From Acanthaster planci (Eukaryota; Echinodermata; Asteroidea; Valvatida; Acanthasteridae): a stretch of 64,000 bases of DNA. Where the stretch lies: assembly GCF_001949145.1 (NCBI RefSeq), contig NW_019091607.1:272660-336659 (forward strand), read 5' to 3'. The translations under genes and the position numbers were made by a program. Positions 41,034 to 52,993 of this stretch are shown one piece after another. The notes below the pieces were generated by a model that did not search any database, was not told the DNA's origin, and worked only from the letters and a program-made list of their open reading frames with translations. How positions within the stretch are numbered: position 1 is the stretch's first letter; each line of letters begins with the position of its first letter.

Positions 41034-43633
41034 GTGGCCTGCTGCAAAAAAAGTTGTCCGATTGGAGTACACATCATTGATCAGTGTGGTTGCCCTCTTA
41101 AGCTTCTCACATTTTCTTCAGGAAAAAAGACAGTAACAAACAGAGACCGGCTGTGGTGTGCATTTCAATTAACTCCCCGAGTCAAAGAAAAATGTCTCTT
41201 TTAAGACTGAAAGCCAACGCGATAGGCACATTATTTTTGTCGAGTAAAGGGCAAGTGCAAGTATTTGTAGGAGTAAAAGCAAGCAATAGTAAAGGAATGA
41301 AGTCGTGCGGAATAGCCAGTGTATCATGGATCGGCCATAATGAAATTGAAAGCGAGGTTAACTCTACATTTTATGGACCCGAGAGCAAAAAGGCCATGAA
41401 ACGAAATTTATGAAGAAGATACTCTGATGAATAATTTCAACTTTGTGATTTAACGCACTTTAGTGTTAGTGTTTTAAGCCAAGTTTTGAAGTATAGTTAA
41501 GGCAAGGGGAGGCCTGCACTAAAGTAAAGCATGCCATCATAAAATAGTATTGTACCATCCAAAGCAACACTTTACAATTTATAAAATGGATTCGGGGATC
41601 ACGATTCAACATGGTTCCTCGTGGAATGTCTATCCATTTTTTAAGCTTAAAAACGCGAATTATGACATTGCGCCTGAACACGGAACCGTTTGGCGCCGCG
41701 CAGGGACATTTAAACGACCATTTTCTTTAGCAAGGAAGACTGTTTGCCCCCCTCCCAAAAATGAATTGCAAATTGCGCTGCAGGTGAGCTAAAACGGTTT
41801 GCTTTGACGGTTAAGCTTACCTCCCGCCGAGACCCAGGTCAGGCTCTTCGAACTCAACAATGGTGACTCTTTGGATAGCTGGGATGGCATTAATAAGATA
41901 TTTGGCTATAACTGTATTAAGCATCCCCAGAATGGTGGAGAATCGTTCACAGACAGTTTAAAAATGGCGTAAGGGAATGACAATATCAGATCCAATTCAG
42001 TGTAGAATACCACCCGTGCATTGGCGTTGTGAGGAGACCTTAAAAATAATGAATAAGTAGCAGGCAAGGTGCTGCTTCACTCGCTAGAAGTATGCACTAT
42101 TTGACTTACCAAACGTACGCTCAGTGGTTGTCGGGTCCCTGGTATCACGGTGCCTACCAGCAATCAGTCTTCGCCAATGGGCTATCAGCCAAGATTTATG
42201 GTCATGTTGCTGTTTAAGGTGAATGAAGTGATCAGTAAATCAATCTGCTCGGCACACCTCTACTTGTCGTTGGAGCCAACGACCGATGGATGCTATAACA
42301 AACTGGCGCGGCCCTAATCAATGGGAAAAGCGCACGTATTCAATATGCACGAGCACTCGTTGGCACTCATACATGGAACAGCAACGAGTAGTTGTCCTTT
42401 CTGCAAAAAGCCCCCTGCAGACTCATGAGAACGACATGAATCATGTCATCAACTTCACCGGAGAGAGGTGAAGAGAAATGTTGAATGGGTACGGTGTGTT
42501 CCTTTTATACTGACTGTGTCACACTATTCGCGTCTGGTCTAAAGCTGATATCAGATGACTTTCCTCTTGGACAAACTGCTACATGGTAAACAACCTCAGC
42601 TCAACAAAAAACCCAAGGATAGAGTTACGCGCCACGGAACGAGTCTTTAGATGGCTGTAAACATTTCCAAGACTCAAATTGCATTAAGGAGTCATTTAAC
42701 TTCAGGAAAACCTTTTAGGGGAGAACCACCAAAAAATCAATGTCAGTTTTATTGATTGTCAGACAGGCATGAGAACATTTTTCTTCACAGTTCGTAAAAT
42801 TTAAATAAGGTCTCAGTAATTGAGTGTAATACAGGTGCACGTTCCATGCTGTTGCAATAAGACTCTATACATTCGCTTATGATGCACTTCTGTCAGTCCG
42901 GCTGCACTGATGGTGCTTTAAGTGTAACGCATACCGTAAGGCATCAAGGAACTCACTATCACACCAGACAGCTTTACAATGCCGCAGTGTAAGGGCTCAG
43001 AGATCAAAACAATTCGAGTGAACTTTCTTCTAAAGCGCAATCTTCCTGCTGTGAGCTTCAAAAGCAACCTCTTGACGCCTTATCCGCCTTGAGCAGAAGC
43101 ATTGGTTGATAAGATCCATGTTGGTCGGGAGTGCTCATTTTGTAAGGCGTGCATTAATCCCAGTCGTTTGCGCACCAAAGTGGCCTCTGTTGCTAAGAAT
43201 ATAGTGCAATCTCTCAGTCCACCTTGGGGCTCATTATAACTTCGATTCCATTTTGAAAAACAAAACACAAAAAGGATGAACTGAACTCTATAAGGATCAT
43301 CTAATACAATTATTTTACTACAAACATTGAAATTGCACCTTTAGGCTTCTTTTAACTTATTTTCAATTTTCGTTTTGATTTTTTGGTAAGTTTTTTGGAA
43401 CTTTTTGCAATTCATCCCTCTGCAAATTTGCATACTCATGAGCAAAACTGTAATGCCACCCCAAACAATAAGCATTTTCTGGTTTTTATGTGGACAGTAT
43501 GTGTATTCATTAGCTAAACCATGTTGTCATTCACAATACCTCAATGTTGAATTGACTAGTGCATAAAAACCTGTAGGAGTTTTGTTAGATTTTTCTATCA
43601 GTTTAGAGAAGAGCCATGCTAGTTAGAAGTGTT
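41034..43633. other. Gene-free stretch
   Basis: No exon recognised. Open frames at 41153-41413 and 41550-41792 are short and match no family I know. Confidence 0.45.
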
Positions 43634-43924
43634 CATTTTGTTGGTAGCGACGTGAACGCAATGGATGGCCATTGGTAGTCTTGCCCCAAGACCGGTTTTA
43701 CTGTTTTGGCCGGTGTACCGTGCAGGTAATATGCGCTGGCGAAAATAGCCGAAAAGCAGTACCAGTAGAGGGCGCAATAATCCTGCCAGCCTGGTTCTGC
43801 AGTTCGTTTCTTGTGAATGCAGCTCCCTCTATTGGTACTACTATTTGATATGCACGATGTCCCTGCCAAAACACCCAAACCAGTCTTGAGGCAAGACTAT
43901 GCTGTTCGTGAACCAGCGAAAATA
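43634..43924. mobile_element. Fold-back (MITE-like) element, ~290 bp
   Basis: Almost the whole unit folds on itself: ATTTTGTTGGTAGCGACGTGAAC pairs with the tail CGTGAACCAGCGAAAAT; AGTCTTGCCCCAAGACCGG pairs with CCAGTCTTGAGGCAAGACT; and the inner AGTACCAGTAGAGGGCGC pairs with CTCCCTCTATTGGTACT. The centre is near 43779. Non-coding. Superfamily not determined. Confidence 0.8.
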
Positions 43925-44979
43925 AGGTTCCTACCATTGGTCTTCATTATAAATTCCTTGTAATAGAGATCAGTGGTTCCTATCAAGGGAGCCTCTGTTG
44001 ATAGGAGAATCGCGCCGTCTTTGGTCCAGCTCGAGACCCATAATAATCCAGCAAGCTTCTGAAAGAAATGCTTCAAAAAGTAATTTGGGATTCATTTTTG
44101 AACATGAAAACATGTCAACTGAACACTGTTTTCCCTTATTTACATTAGCAACAGAGCTCTCACTTGTCCAGAAAAGCTTCAACAATTTTAATGTTTAAAA
44201 CAGTGCACGTTTCAGTACGCTTAACTGCAAAAGGATTTTAAACAGTTTCCACACGTTGAGTAAGAACATAAAAAGTAAGTCTAAGAAAAATTTATTGAAT
44301 GGATCCTTTAACATAGCATTTTCTTCAAACTCTATGTCATTTTCATAGAACCCCAAACAGAATAAAATCCTCTTGCAATCACTTCAATGCAATATCGACA
44401 ACTTAGTTCATCGCGTATCTTTTCTCCAGGCTTGCTTTGACATATTTCAGGTATACTTTTTGTGGGTTATTTAACACTAGCAAACTACGTAAATTTACTC
44501 ATAAATAAAAATGTCTTCTTGTGGCTTATCCACGTTCACATTTGTCTTAAAGATATCTCAGGTTTAAGCAGTGTCCTGTCTGTTTGACGGGATTTACCCT
44601 CTCTTTGAATGTTACATGACACAGACCCTAAACCAAATTATGCTGAAACGTCCTTGGGATGCAGGGCAATGGGACAGCGTGAACAGTCTCCAAACAAGAA
44701 GCTGTATGAATTCGCTTAATGAGACAGACGCCAGGCTACATCTGCCGTAAATGAGGACATAAGAGAAACCTCAAACAAGCCCCATACTGAGTATTAGTCG
44801 GTGCAAACTGACCAGTGACGCATTTGTAGTTACATAACATTGGCGAGTGATATCAACAGCTAGGAAGACATCATCTGATGACACAGTCACTCCAGACAAA
44901 AGTCCCGTGGCTGAATGTGTTCTCACCGAATCGATCCTGGCTTAAGATTTAACCAGAGTTTTGCTGGATCCTATTGCAA

Positions 44980-46383
44980 ATGGAGTCAGGAACTGAAAAC
45001 ACCAATGCATTACTGGACAAGATGGTCAGAGATCAGCCTCAGATGACAGCATCCATTTCATCTTTTGGTTCGTTGTCTATGCTAGACCAGTCAGTCCGCA
45101 AGCTGCTGCTCCATTCCAACGACGTCAGTAAATGTCGTGAGAACCCACTGACAATCAAGGGGAAGCGCATTCAGTTGGCCAAGATTCTCCTACTCGTCCT
45201 CGTGCCAATCGTCTCGCTGGCCGTGCTGGCTGTTTTGGATCTGCAGGCCATCGCGCAGAGCAACGGCGTGGACATCGAGATCCGCAACGTAATCCGATTC
45301 AGCCGGGACATTGGGGTCCTGCTGAGCCGCTTGCAGAGGGAGCGCGACATGACGGCGCTGTACGTCAGCGTCATCGGCCCCCAGGATATCAAGTTCCTTA
45401 CGGAAATCTACCCAGAGACCGACGAAGCCATCGACGAGCTGCAAGACTGGCCGGTGGAGACCAGCATCCTGAACGAGCTGCCTTTCTTCCAGCGGAAAAG
45501 TGACTTCAAGATGCACCTGGTCGAGCACCGCAAGTCTGTCACCCGCTCCGACACTGCCGTCTACGACGAAGTCAACTTCTACACGGATATACTCCAGATC
45601 TTTATCGACTGGCTGTATGAAAGCATCGGCAATTCGGAAGGCAATGGTCTCTGGCAGGTGCTGGTAGCGTACCAGTTGCTGATTGTCAGCAACGTCGAGA
45701 CGGGTATCGAGCGTACTCTCGGCTCCGTTTTCTTCACACTTGGAGGGTTCGAAAGGCACGAAGACTACGTCTGGTACATCGAAAAATACAACTTGGGCAT
45801 CTGGCACTATGAGGCGTCCAAGAAATACTCATCACTCATCACCAAATTCTTCGACAAGCACGTGGTCGGGATGTCCGACAACTTCACAGCGACCATCGAT
45901 ATGATGAGGAAGACTATACTGGTCAACCACGCGTCCCAGATCGAGCCAAACTTCAAGCATGCAACAGTGTGGTTCGACAGCATGACTGTCTATATCAACA
46001 TCTTGGAGAACGTTCAAAAGAATATGGCCAACGAGATCCTGCTCCTGCTGGAGAACGACTTGGAACAAGACACGGAGGCCATCGCCGTTAGCATCCTTCT
46101 GGTGGTCATCGTCATCGTCATGTGCCCTCTGACACTCCGAGCCATCTGGTCTCTGACCTCTGATATCCAAAACTACGCCCTGACTCTAGCAGCCCAGACC
46201 AAGGCCTTGAACAAGGAGAAGAAGCGATCCAACTGGTTACTGTACTCCATGTTGCCTCCAACCGTTGCTGAACAACTGGTTCTCAAGAAGGACGTCAAAG
46301 CCGAGTCATACGCAAGCGCTTCGGTGCTCTTCTCGGACATCGTAGGATTCAACCACCTCTGTGCTGTCAGCTCACCTATGCAG
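44980..46383 (+). CDS. NIT guanylate cyclase, coding exon 1 (residues 1-468)
   Basis: One large exon codes the N-tail, both membrane helices, the NIT region, the linker and the start of the cyclase domain to SPMQ. It ends in phase 0 at CAG/GTAACT. The exon is visibly GC-richer than its surroundings. The reading frame runs past the donor only a few codons before a stop. Confidence 0.92.
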
Positions 46384-49300
46384 GTAACTTTCAGTCAATT
46401 ACATGTACATCATTAAGAGGCCTTATGGTAAAGTCCCAAAATTCTGCATTACTACCTTTTTTCTCTTGTATCCTCTCTCTTCGGGTTACATAAAAAGTAA
46501 CCACGACAATGAGGCTATTAATATTGCTGGGTAAATGTCTGATATGGCGCTAAGGATTCTTACCATGTCATTTTACAAAGATATCGTCACCATTTTCAAG
46601 AAGGGATCAGATCTTAAATAACACAGAACCCACAACATCATTTAGGAATCAATTAGGCCTAAAATTGTTTATTTTTGTAAACAAACAAATTTGTAGGTTT
46701 GTGAAAATGCTGGATTTCGTGTGCATTTTGCGTCCTCGTGAAAACGGTCCGTATTGGCGAGTGCTAGGTGCAAATTATACATAGCCTGAATCACTTTTGT
46801 CTGTAAAATGGATTTTGCCTATGGTTTTGCCCTTGGTAATGTTCCATCTATGCAGGGCTACTTTCTCTCTTCGTGAAAACGGTAAACGTAGAGTAAGTTG
46901 CGTTTTGCCCATTACGATTATCGTGATTTGGCTGATTGGAGTAGATTTGGTAAAAATGATTACACCACCTTGCAGGCAGCAGTTAGCCTTGCTGATTTTG
47001 CTACAGAAAAACAGAAATGTGAAAATAACTCACGATTTGGGGCACTTGTCTCTCTTCGTGGAGACGGTGGTGATATCTCTACAACGATAAACCCACCTAT
47101 CTCAGATAGCGTTAACTTAGTCGGACAAGTGGTCTTACATGTGGTGTTTAAACATTTGTGAACTGGAAACTCCCGCTGTTATTTTTATTTTGTAAATGTC
47201 ACTCCCAGGTTGTTGAAATGCTTAATGGGCTGTATCTCGTCTTCGACTCCCGCATCGAACATTACAAAGTGTACAAGGTGGAGACTGTCAACGAGACCTA
47301 CATGCTGGCTGCTGGTATGATAAACATAATAGACTTATCAAAAGAGACGTCATGCGATGGTACTACCCTCAGGTGCAAGCTCTTCAACATGTCGCGCGTG
47401 CGCACGCATTCTGGAAAGTCAGGGCACGCTACTGGTCGATCAGGTAATTTACCGGCGCGCACTGCAATAACGACTTCCTTTAAGACAATTCTTTGGAAAA
47501 GGATGAGATGAATATTTAGGAGTAAACCCAAAATACTACGCGCGAGAATGCAGAGGCAAAGAATACGAAAACACAATTCGTATTCGTCAGGCTGTACTGC
47601 ACTCGCTGTATTCTGGTCTTTCCATTTACCTCAACTACTCGACAGACGAATCCCGTCGAGTAGTCTTCATGTAAACAAGGATAGGATTCGTTACGGACAA
47701 GCTAACTAGAGCAGTAAATTCTATTCCAGTGTCCACAGACCCGAATCGAAGAAGCATTGTCGGAAGACATATCCAAATGGGCTTAAATATGTTGCTTTCT
47801 TTGTTGACAGGTTTGCCAAGCCGAATGGTAGGAGGAGAACACGTCACCGAGCTGGCCACCGTGGCCTTGGACTTACTCCACCAAGTCAGCTTCCTTGAGG
47901 TTCCCCATAGAGAGAACATGAAGATCAAGATACGGATCGGTATCCACACAGGTAAATCGGATCACTAGAGGAAAACTAGAGCCGGTTTGTTTCGTGCGGG
48001 ATCCGGATTGCGATTAGCGATCCGACACTGGTTCACTGACACAAGAACCAGCTTATGGGTAGAGCGAACCAGTTTGGGGATGATCGAGATCGAGTAATGC
48101 TAGGGGGTTGACGAGGTGGGTTTTCAACGAACGTTTTTATTCGGGAGAAACCTCAACACTATAAAAACCAACGCCCATTATATACGCGTCTTTGCGTCCA
48201 TTGCAAAGATGTGACCGTTTAGATTAAAATAAACTCCTTTTTGGAAACATATGTGTGTTCAGACGGTGTTCCGAAAGTGTTACCACTCGAGAAACATATG
48301 TCCTGTTATTAACACCCTAAACTGTTATTGTGTCTAAATAAATTAACACATCAACACGTGGTGTTAAAAAAATAATAATAACACAATGTGTTTGGCTTTG
48401 GATGATTAAAACCACAACACATTCACACTGCCAGGAGGGCGTTTAAAAGGCGTCAAAACGTTAACACTTGTTTTAACAGTGCAGGCTCACCGATACGCAG
48501 CAAAAAGAGTGGTGTAAGATGTAGGCCTACACCACAAAATTCCAACGTGGGACGGCTTAACTGATACAAAGTCGTATTGGGTAAAATTCGATCAACCTTT
48601 CGAGGTCATTCTCTCGCAGGCAGGGTTGGCAATTTTTTAAATATGTTTCAATAAAAATTGAATTTTTAACATTAATGTTAATCAGATTCTTTAAAACTTA
48701 AATCGTATTGTTTTCTAAATTGTGAGCCAAAATGAAGAGGATGCTTTGCACACAAATTGCTCCTAAATGTGTCCGTGGTTTTTGTTTAGCTTTTGTGTTT
48801 TGGTATGTACGTAGTAAACTTGAGCCTTTTACAATCTTGAGACCCCTTTTTGAATTGCTTTACATATGTTAGGTCTGTTTGTGATCCAGTTTCTTGGTGG
48901 TTACTAGAGTAATGACTCAACTTGATTATACTCTCATTACTGAAAACAATTCTTACTGCTGATTTTGGTTTCACTGCGTATTGACTAGCAATTCTAATCC
49001 CAATGAAATAGAGAAAAGTCAAAGTTGATTAAAACAATGCATACATGTAGTTGCACTTACACTTTACTGGGGTAAACTTAAAGGTGGACTTTTTCACTAG
49101 TAAAGTGTAATCATGTTTATAAATTATTTCATTCCTGCGTCAAATTTTAAACAAGTGGCTTGACTGAACCTCAAACCCCTGTCAACCTACATGTAAATTG
49201 CTTATTACACGGGTGGACCTATAACACTTACCGATACTCTACATCAGAAGTGTAAAGTTTGTCATTTGATCATGAAATACTTGAAAAAGTTACAAATCAG

Positions 49301-52300
49301 TTGAAAACAGGTAAACCGGTCGGTTGGTAGGTAGGTAGATTATTGTTAAGACAAGATGTGACAATCGAAGATAAAATTGCATCAAGTCGACATAGGTAAA
49401 AATCAAATACTACCAAAAATAGTTCAAATACCAAGAATATTCTTAAAATACATCGACGTATTTACAATGACCAAAAATACTAAAGGAAAATAAACCCCCA
49501 AAGTTCATCTCAACCCCAATGGTGCCTGAACTTCCAATACAAATCCCACATTTCACTTTATAATTTCCCAAGAAAAAGCTTGAGCATACCCAAGAATTTA
49601 AATAATAGCAGAGTTAAAAGGAACACAGATCATAAAGGATAAGAACATCAACACCGACAGTAGGGACCATAACAGCAACAAAGACGACAACAAAGACGAT
49701 GGCAAAGACGATGATAAAAACCACACCAACACTGACAGAGAAAACAGAGACGGTTTTGCCATTTTCACAACTCCTTAACGAGTCTGATTTAAATTAACCA
49801 TTAAAACCTATTTGATTTAAGAATTCGAGAAGTTGCTTCAATACACCTGAGTGTAAAACGGCATCTTAAATTGGTTAAGTCCCCATCAAACACCGCACTG
49901 TGTCAGCTATGAACTGCAGTTTTCCAATGTAATATCACACCTTTGAGTTAAAATCGTTTTGTCACAATCAGAGAAGTGCCAAACTATTAAACTAACCTAG
50001 ATTCTAGAAATGACGAGCGCAATGTCGACTTGTTTTGACAAAATGGGCAGACAAAGGAATTCCCCCCCCCTTTTCAATTGAAATTTACTAAGGACGCATT
50101 AGCATCCATGGTAAAGTGCCTCAATGTTTGCCAGTGAATCTGTTCGAACCAACGGTGACACTAAAGTTTTTGGACGTTCTCCACTTTTATGGAAAAATCA
50201 CAATATTTTAGTGGAAAAGACAACTGTTAAAGTCTTTTCGTGTGTGTATCTGACGGGATGCATCCACCGAAATTGTTTAAGGCTGTTTCCACCATTAACG
50301 AACAGCGCAAAACACAGTACATCTTTGTTCAAGTACCCTGTATATGTAGTTATTCATCAGAGGTGGACGTAAGTTGCATTTGCACTGTTTCTTTCAGGCC
50401 CGAGGTTGCAATTATCCAGGTACAGGTTGCTGTTGATCTTCCTGAACAGGCATTGACTCAGGGACGGCATAACAATTGTCTCAGAACCATTAGGCCTAAG
50501 TCGTGTCTGGTTCGTATGTTGTGTCCTTGATTCAGTGTCCATCAAATATAATAAAAAAAATAATAAAAGTCTTTTAGGCCCGAGCTTGTAATTTTCCTTG
50601 TATACGGCTTGCTGTCTGTCATACTGAGTTTATTGAACATAAAACGACTTGATTTTGATGTGGGCCCCAACAACAGGTACGGACTTTATGACTGCATGGT
50701 CTCATGCAGGGCCAGCCTATGTTATCTCAACACATACAGTATGGCAAACCATGTCTGGTTTTGTTATACTCGATTAGCCATCAAATTCACTCTCTCCTTG
50801 AGGAAATACTGGCTATTTTTTGTAATATTCGCTTGATTGAAATGTCACCTATACAGAGTCGTTCCTCGTAAAGAACATCTATATAAATATAGGCACAGCT
50901 TCTACAGGTCCCACGGATAGCTCGCACTCACCTCAGAACCCTAACGCTTGGAAATCGAATAATCGACTGACAATCCAATTTAATCTGAATCTATATACAG
51001 GTCCAGTGGTTGCGGGCGTGGTTGGGATCAAGATGCCTCGTTACTGTCTTTTTGGAGATACGGTCAATACTGCTTCTCGGATGCAGACATCAGGGCTACG
51101 TACGTCTTTAGTGCTAACACAGTTGTTTGACATGAAGGAGGATTTACATGAAGTAGAAAAAAGAAAAACAATTGATGGTTTGCCGACTTACTGCCGGCAT
51201 ATTTACGATTTCAATATCATGCAGCCCTTAAAATGGACTTTTATTGCAGCATTCTGATTGCACTGTGAATCAAAGAAAATGTCATTACATTTTGTAAAGT
51301 TGCAATGAATTTAGCTATCAGGGGAATGAGCACTTCAATTTTCTTAAATGCTCCTTTAAATTTTTCACTTCCCTCTCTTCGAGATTAATGGAAGCGGTTT
51401 GAGAGTGTTGTGCCAACATGAAGGAGCATATCGATAGTCACAGAAGCACAGTTGCACACTTGTTGGTACAATTTTCTCAAACTGAAACTCCAATCCCACG
51501 CGTCAAATGACATGATTTCTTCTGCCATACCTTTCCTGTCAGCCGGACGCATTCACGTGACTAGTGAAACCTACCTGGCCTTGCAAGATATCGGCGGATT
51601 CATGCTGATTCGACGCGGAGAGATTGAGATTAAGGTGAGTGCAGATGACAGATTTACGAGAGTACGAGTGGAGATCGGGCGTTAACAGGTGCGCTCTGCC
51701 CAACACACATACCTCCCACAAAAATCCCAGTGATATTATCGGAAGATTTCGTTTTTCTACAGCAAGCTAGTAACTCGTGACCAGAAAAGGCAGATTCCGA
51801 TATTCCCTTTAACTATCACCGTCGCCACGCATCATTTCTACGGCTCAAGCCTTTCTGTAAATCGAGTTTTAATTGCGATTATCGTTCCAATAAACCAGTT
51901 AAAGTGCTCAGAAAAAAGTTTCAGCTTTCATTCATGGACAGTGGAGAAAGTTGCTCAATCCAGAATGGAAACCTGACGTGCCAACGATCAAGATAACAAA
52001 CCAGTTGAATACAAGTCTTTTGATTAGAATTAAACTTTGCTTTACTTTTCAGTTGGAACCCAAGGCGTGTGGAGACTTACAAAAACAGCAAACAAACAAA
52101 CAACACACATTTCTCCCGAGCCAAGCTGTGTTTTCAAGCGTAACGTTCAGTTATAAACGTAGTCAACAATCTGTATGCCAGATGCGCCATGGATATGTTG
52201 CGTTCTCGCACGCTCTGGTGGATTCAAAGAAACTCACCCTTTTTCGTCCCAAATCTCACCTGACTGCATTTTTGTACATACCAAATCCTTCTTGGGCAAC

Positions 52301-52863
52301 TCTACATAGATATTGAACAGTACTTTTTTTTGATTTCAGCGGGAGGCGCAAATTTCAAAGCAATCCAAGGGGTTGATCGGGGGGGGGCTGGGGGTGCGCC
52401 CCCTTTTTTCTCCCTCCCCCCAAAATAATAAAAAAGGATGGATGGAGAAGAATAAAGGGGTCATACTGCGTGAAATTGCACAAGAGACGAATGCCCCGGC
52501 CCCACGACGTAAGGGCTTCGCGCTACGCGCTCGCAGGCATTTTATCATTGCTGCTTTCGTTCACCCCCCCCCCTTTGGAAAATCCAGGATCATGACCCCC
52601 CCCCTTGGGAAAATCCTAGATCCGCCCCTGACCTGCACCCTGTACGTCTGTTTACATCGCAGGGCAAAGGAGTTATGACAACGTACTGGCTGACCGGCCG
52701 CGAGAACTTCGAGCAGATCATACAGCCCATCTCGGAGCAGTCGAACATCATGAACGACCCTGGGTTGCATGAAGTACGCTACACCCACATGTACGAGCAG
52801 ACCTCGACCGGCCGCATCCAGTACCGTATCCAAGACGACGTGGAACCCGATTGGAAGGAGTGA
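44980..52863 (+). CDS. NIT-domain receptor guanylate cyclase, six coding exons, 680 aa
   Basis: A membrane guanylate cyclase that should make cGMP from GTP. Exons: 44980-46383, 47209-47314, 47811-47951, 51001-51099, 51543-51634 and 52663-52863, all with GT-AG introns and a continuous frame. The start is the first in-frame ATG after a stop at 44950. Predicted order: cytosolic N-tail; membrane helix about 69-90; extracellular helical region about 92-365 resembling the NIT (nitrate/nitrite-sensing) domain, with the signature [14 protein letters not shown] near 114-127; membrane helix about 367-386; linker ending [14 protein letters not shown]; class III catalytic domain about 438-627; and a 53-residue tail. 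Visible catalytic features are Asp453 (SDIVGF), Glu493 and Cys566 (guanine recognition), and Asn573/Arg577 in NTASRM. The second metal Asp is replaced by Glu497 (VETVNET instead of VETIGDA). There is no kinase-homology domain. NIT-cyclase fusions are known in animals; ligand specificity here is inference. PIN4 lies downstream in convergent orientation. Confidence 0.92.
46384..47208 (+). other. Cyclase intron 1
   Basis: No nested gene seen. It carries near-repeated short phrases such as CGTGAAAACGGT (46735 and 46873) and CTCTCTTCGTG. Confidence 0.8.
47209..47314 (+). CDS. NIT guanylate cyclase, coding exon 2
   Basis: Acceptor CTCCCAG, donor CTG/GTATGA, ending in phase 1. It codes [13 protein letters not shown] and [16 protein letters not shown], the segment holding the guanine-binding Glu493 and the unusual Glu497. 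Confidence 0.9.
47811..47951 (+). CDS. NIT guanylate cyclase, coding exon 3
   Basis: Acceptor TTGACAG, donor ACAG/GTAAAT, phase 1 at both ends. It codes [16 protein letters not shown] through KIRIGIHTG, typical of the cyclase dimer core. Confidence 0.92.
48170..48472 (+). repeat. Dispersed ~300-bp repeat, copy 2 (GTGTTAAC-rich)
   Basis: Matches 36777-37091 in the same orientation and block order (ACGCCCATTATATACGCGTC at the start, GTTAACACTTG at the end). It sits in cyclase intron 3. Confidence 0.85.
50388..50620 (+). repeat. Spaced direct duplication in cyclase intron 3
   Basis: TTTCAGGCCCGAGGTTGCAA...CAGGTTGCTGTTG at about 50391 is echoed as TTTTAGGCCCGAGCTTGTAA...CGGCTTGCTGTCTG at about 50572. 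Similarity may continue in the following bases (GTGTCTGGTT recurs near 50505 and as ATGTCTGGTT near 50750). Probably an old local duplication or two copies of a repeat. Confidence 0.55.
51001..51099 (+). CDS. NIT guanylate cyclase, coding exon 4
   Basis: Acceptor TATACAG, donor CTAC/GTACGT, phase 1 at both ends. It codes [19 protein letters not shown] followed by [13 protein letters not shown], including Cys566, Asn573 and Arg577. Confidence 0.93.
51543..51634 (+). CDS. NIT guanylate cyclase, coding exon 5
   Basis: Acceptor CTGTCAG, donor TAAG/GTGAGT, ending in phase 0. It codes [14 protein letters not shown] and RRGEIEIK. The split Pro codon across the exon 4/5 junction restores the family motif SGLPGRIHV. 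Confidence 0.92.
52340..52630. repeat. C/G-rich dispersed repeat abutting the last cyclase exon
   Basis: A composite of homopolymeric G and C runs (GATCGGGGGGGGG near the left, two runs of 9-10 C in the right half) ending GATCCGCCCCTG. The style and terminal motif recall the 34520-34735 element. Open frames across it are compositional artefacts. Confidence 0.6.
52663..52863 (+). CDS. NIT guanylate cyclase, coding exon 6 with stop
   Basis: Acceptor ATCGCAG; codes [14 protein letters not shown], the usual end of a cyclase domain, then a polar C-terminal tail to the TGA stop. A C-rich repeat ends only about 32 bases before the acceptor. Confidence 0.9.
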   Translation, partial: GKGVMTTYWLTGRENFEQIIQPISEQSNIMNDPGLHEVRYTHMYEQTSTGRIQYRIQDDVEPDWKE

Positions 52864-52993
52864 GGGGGGGGCGATCGGCGGGGGAGGGGGGCTTGTTAGC
52901 GCGAACGTGACCTTTTTCAGTAAACCTATACATGTAGTGCAGAAATAATGAAGAATAGGGTGTTCTTTTTCATGTTCCTTTTTATTGCTCAAA

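Larger units (their letters stand above)
47952..51000 (+). other. Cyclase intron 3, 3 kb
   Basis: The largest intron. It holds the second copy of the GTGTTAAC-rich repeat (48170-48472) and a spaced duplication (50388 and 50575). No alternative cyclase exon is visible. Confidence 0.8.

Noticed and set aside
45190-45807. 205-codon open frame on the - strand
   Set aside because: Antisense shadow of cyclase exon 1, caused by its GC-rich codon use.
47158-47511. 117-codon + frame as a separate gene
   Set aside because: It is cyclase exon 2 extended through the acceptor and the GTATGA donor; the family motif continues at 47811.
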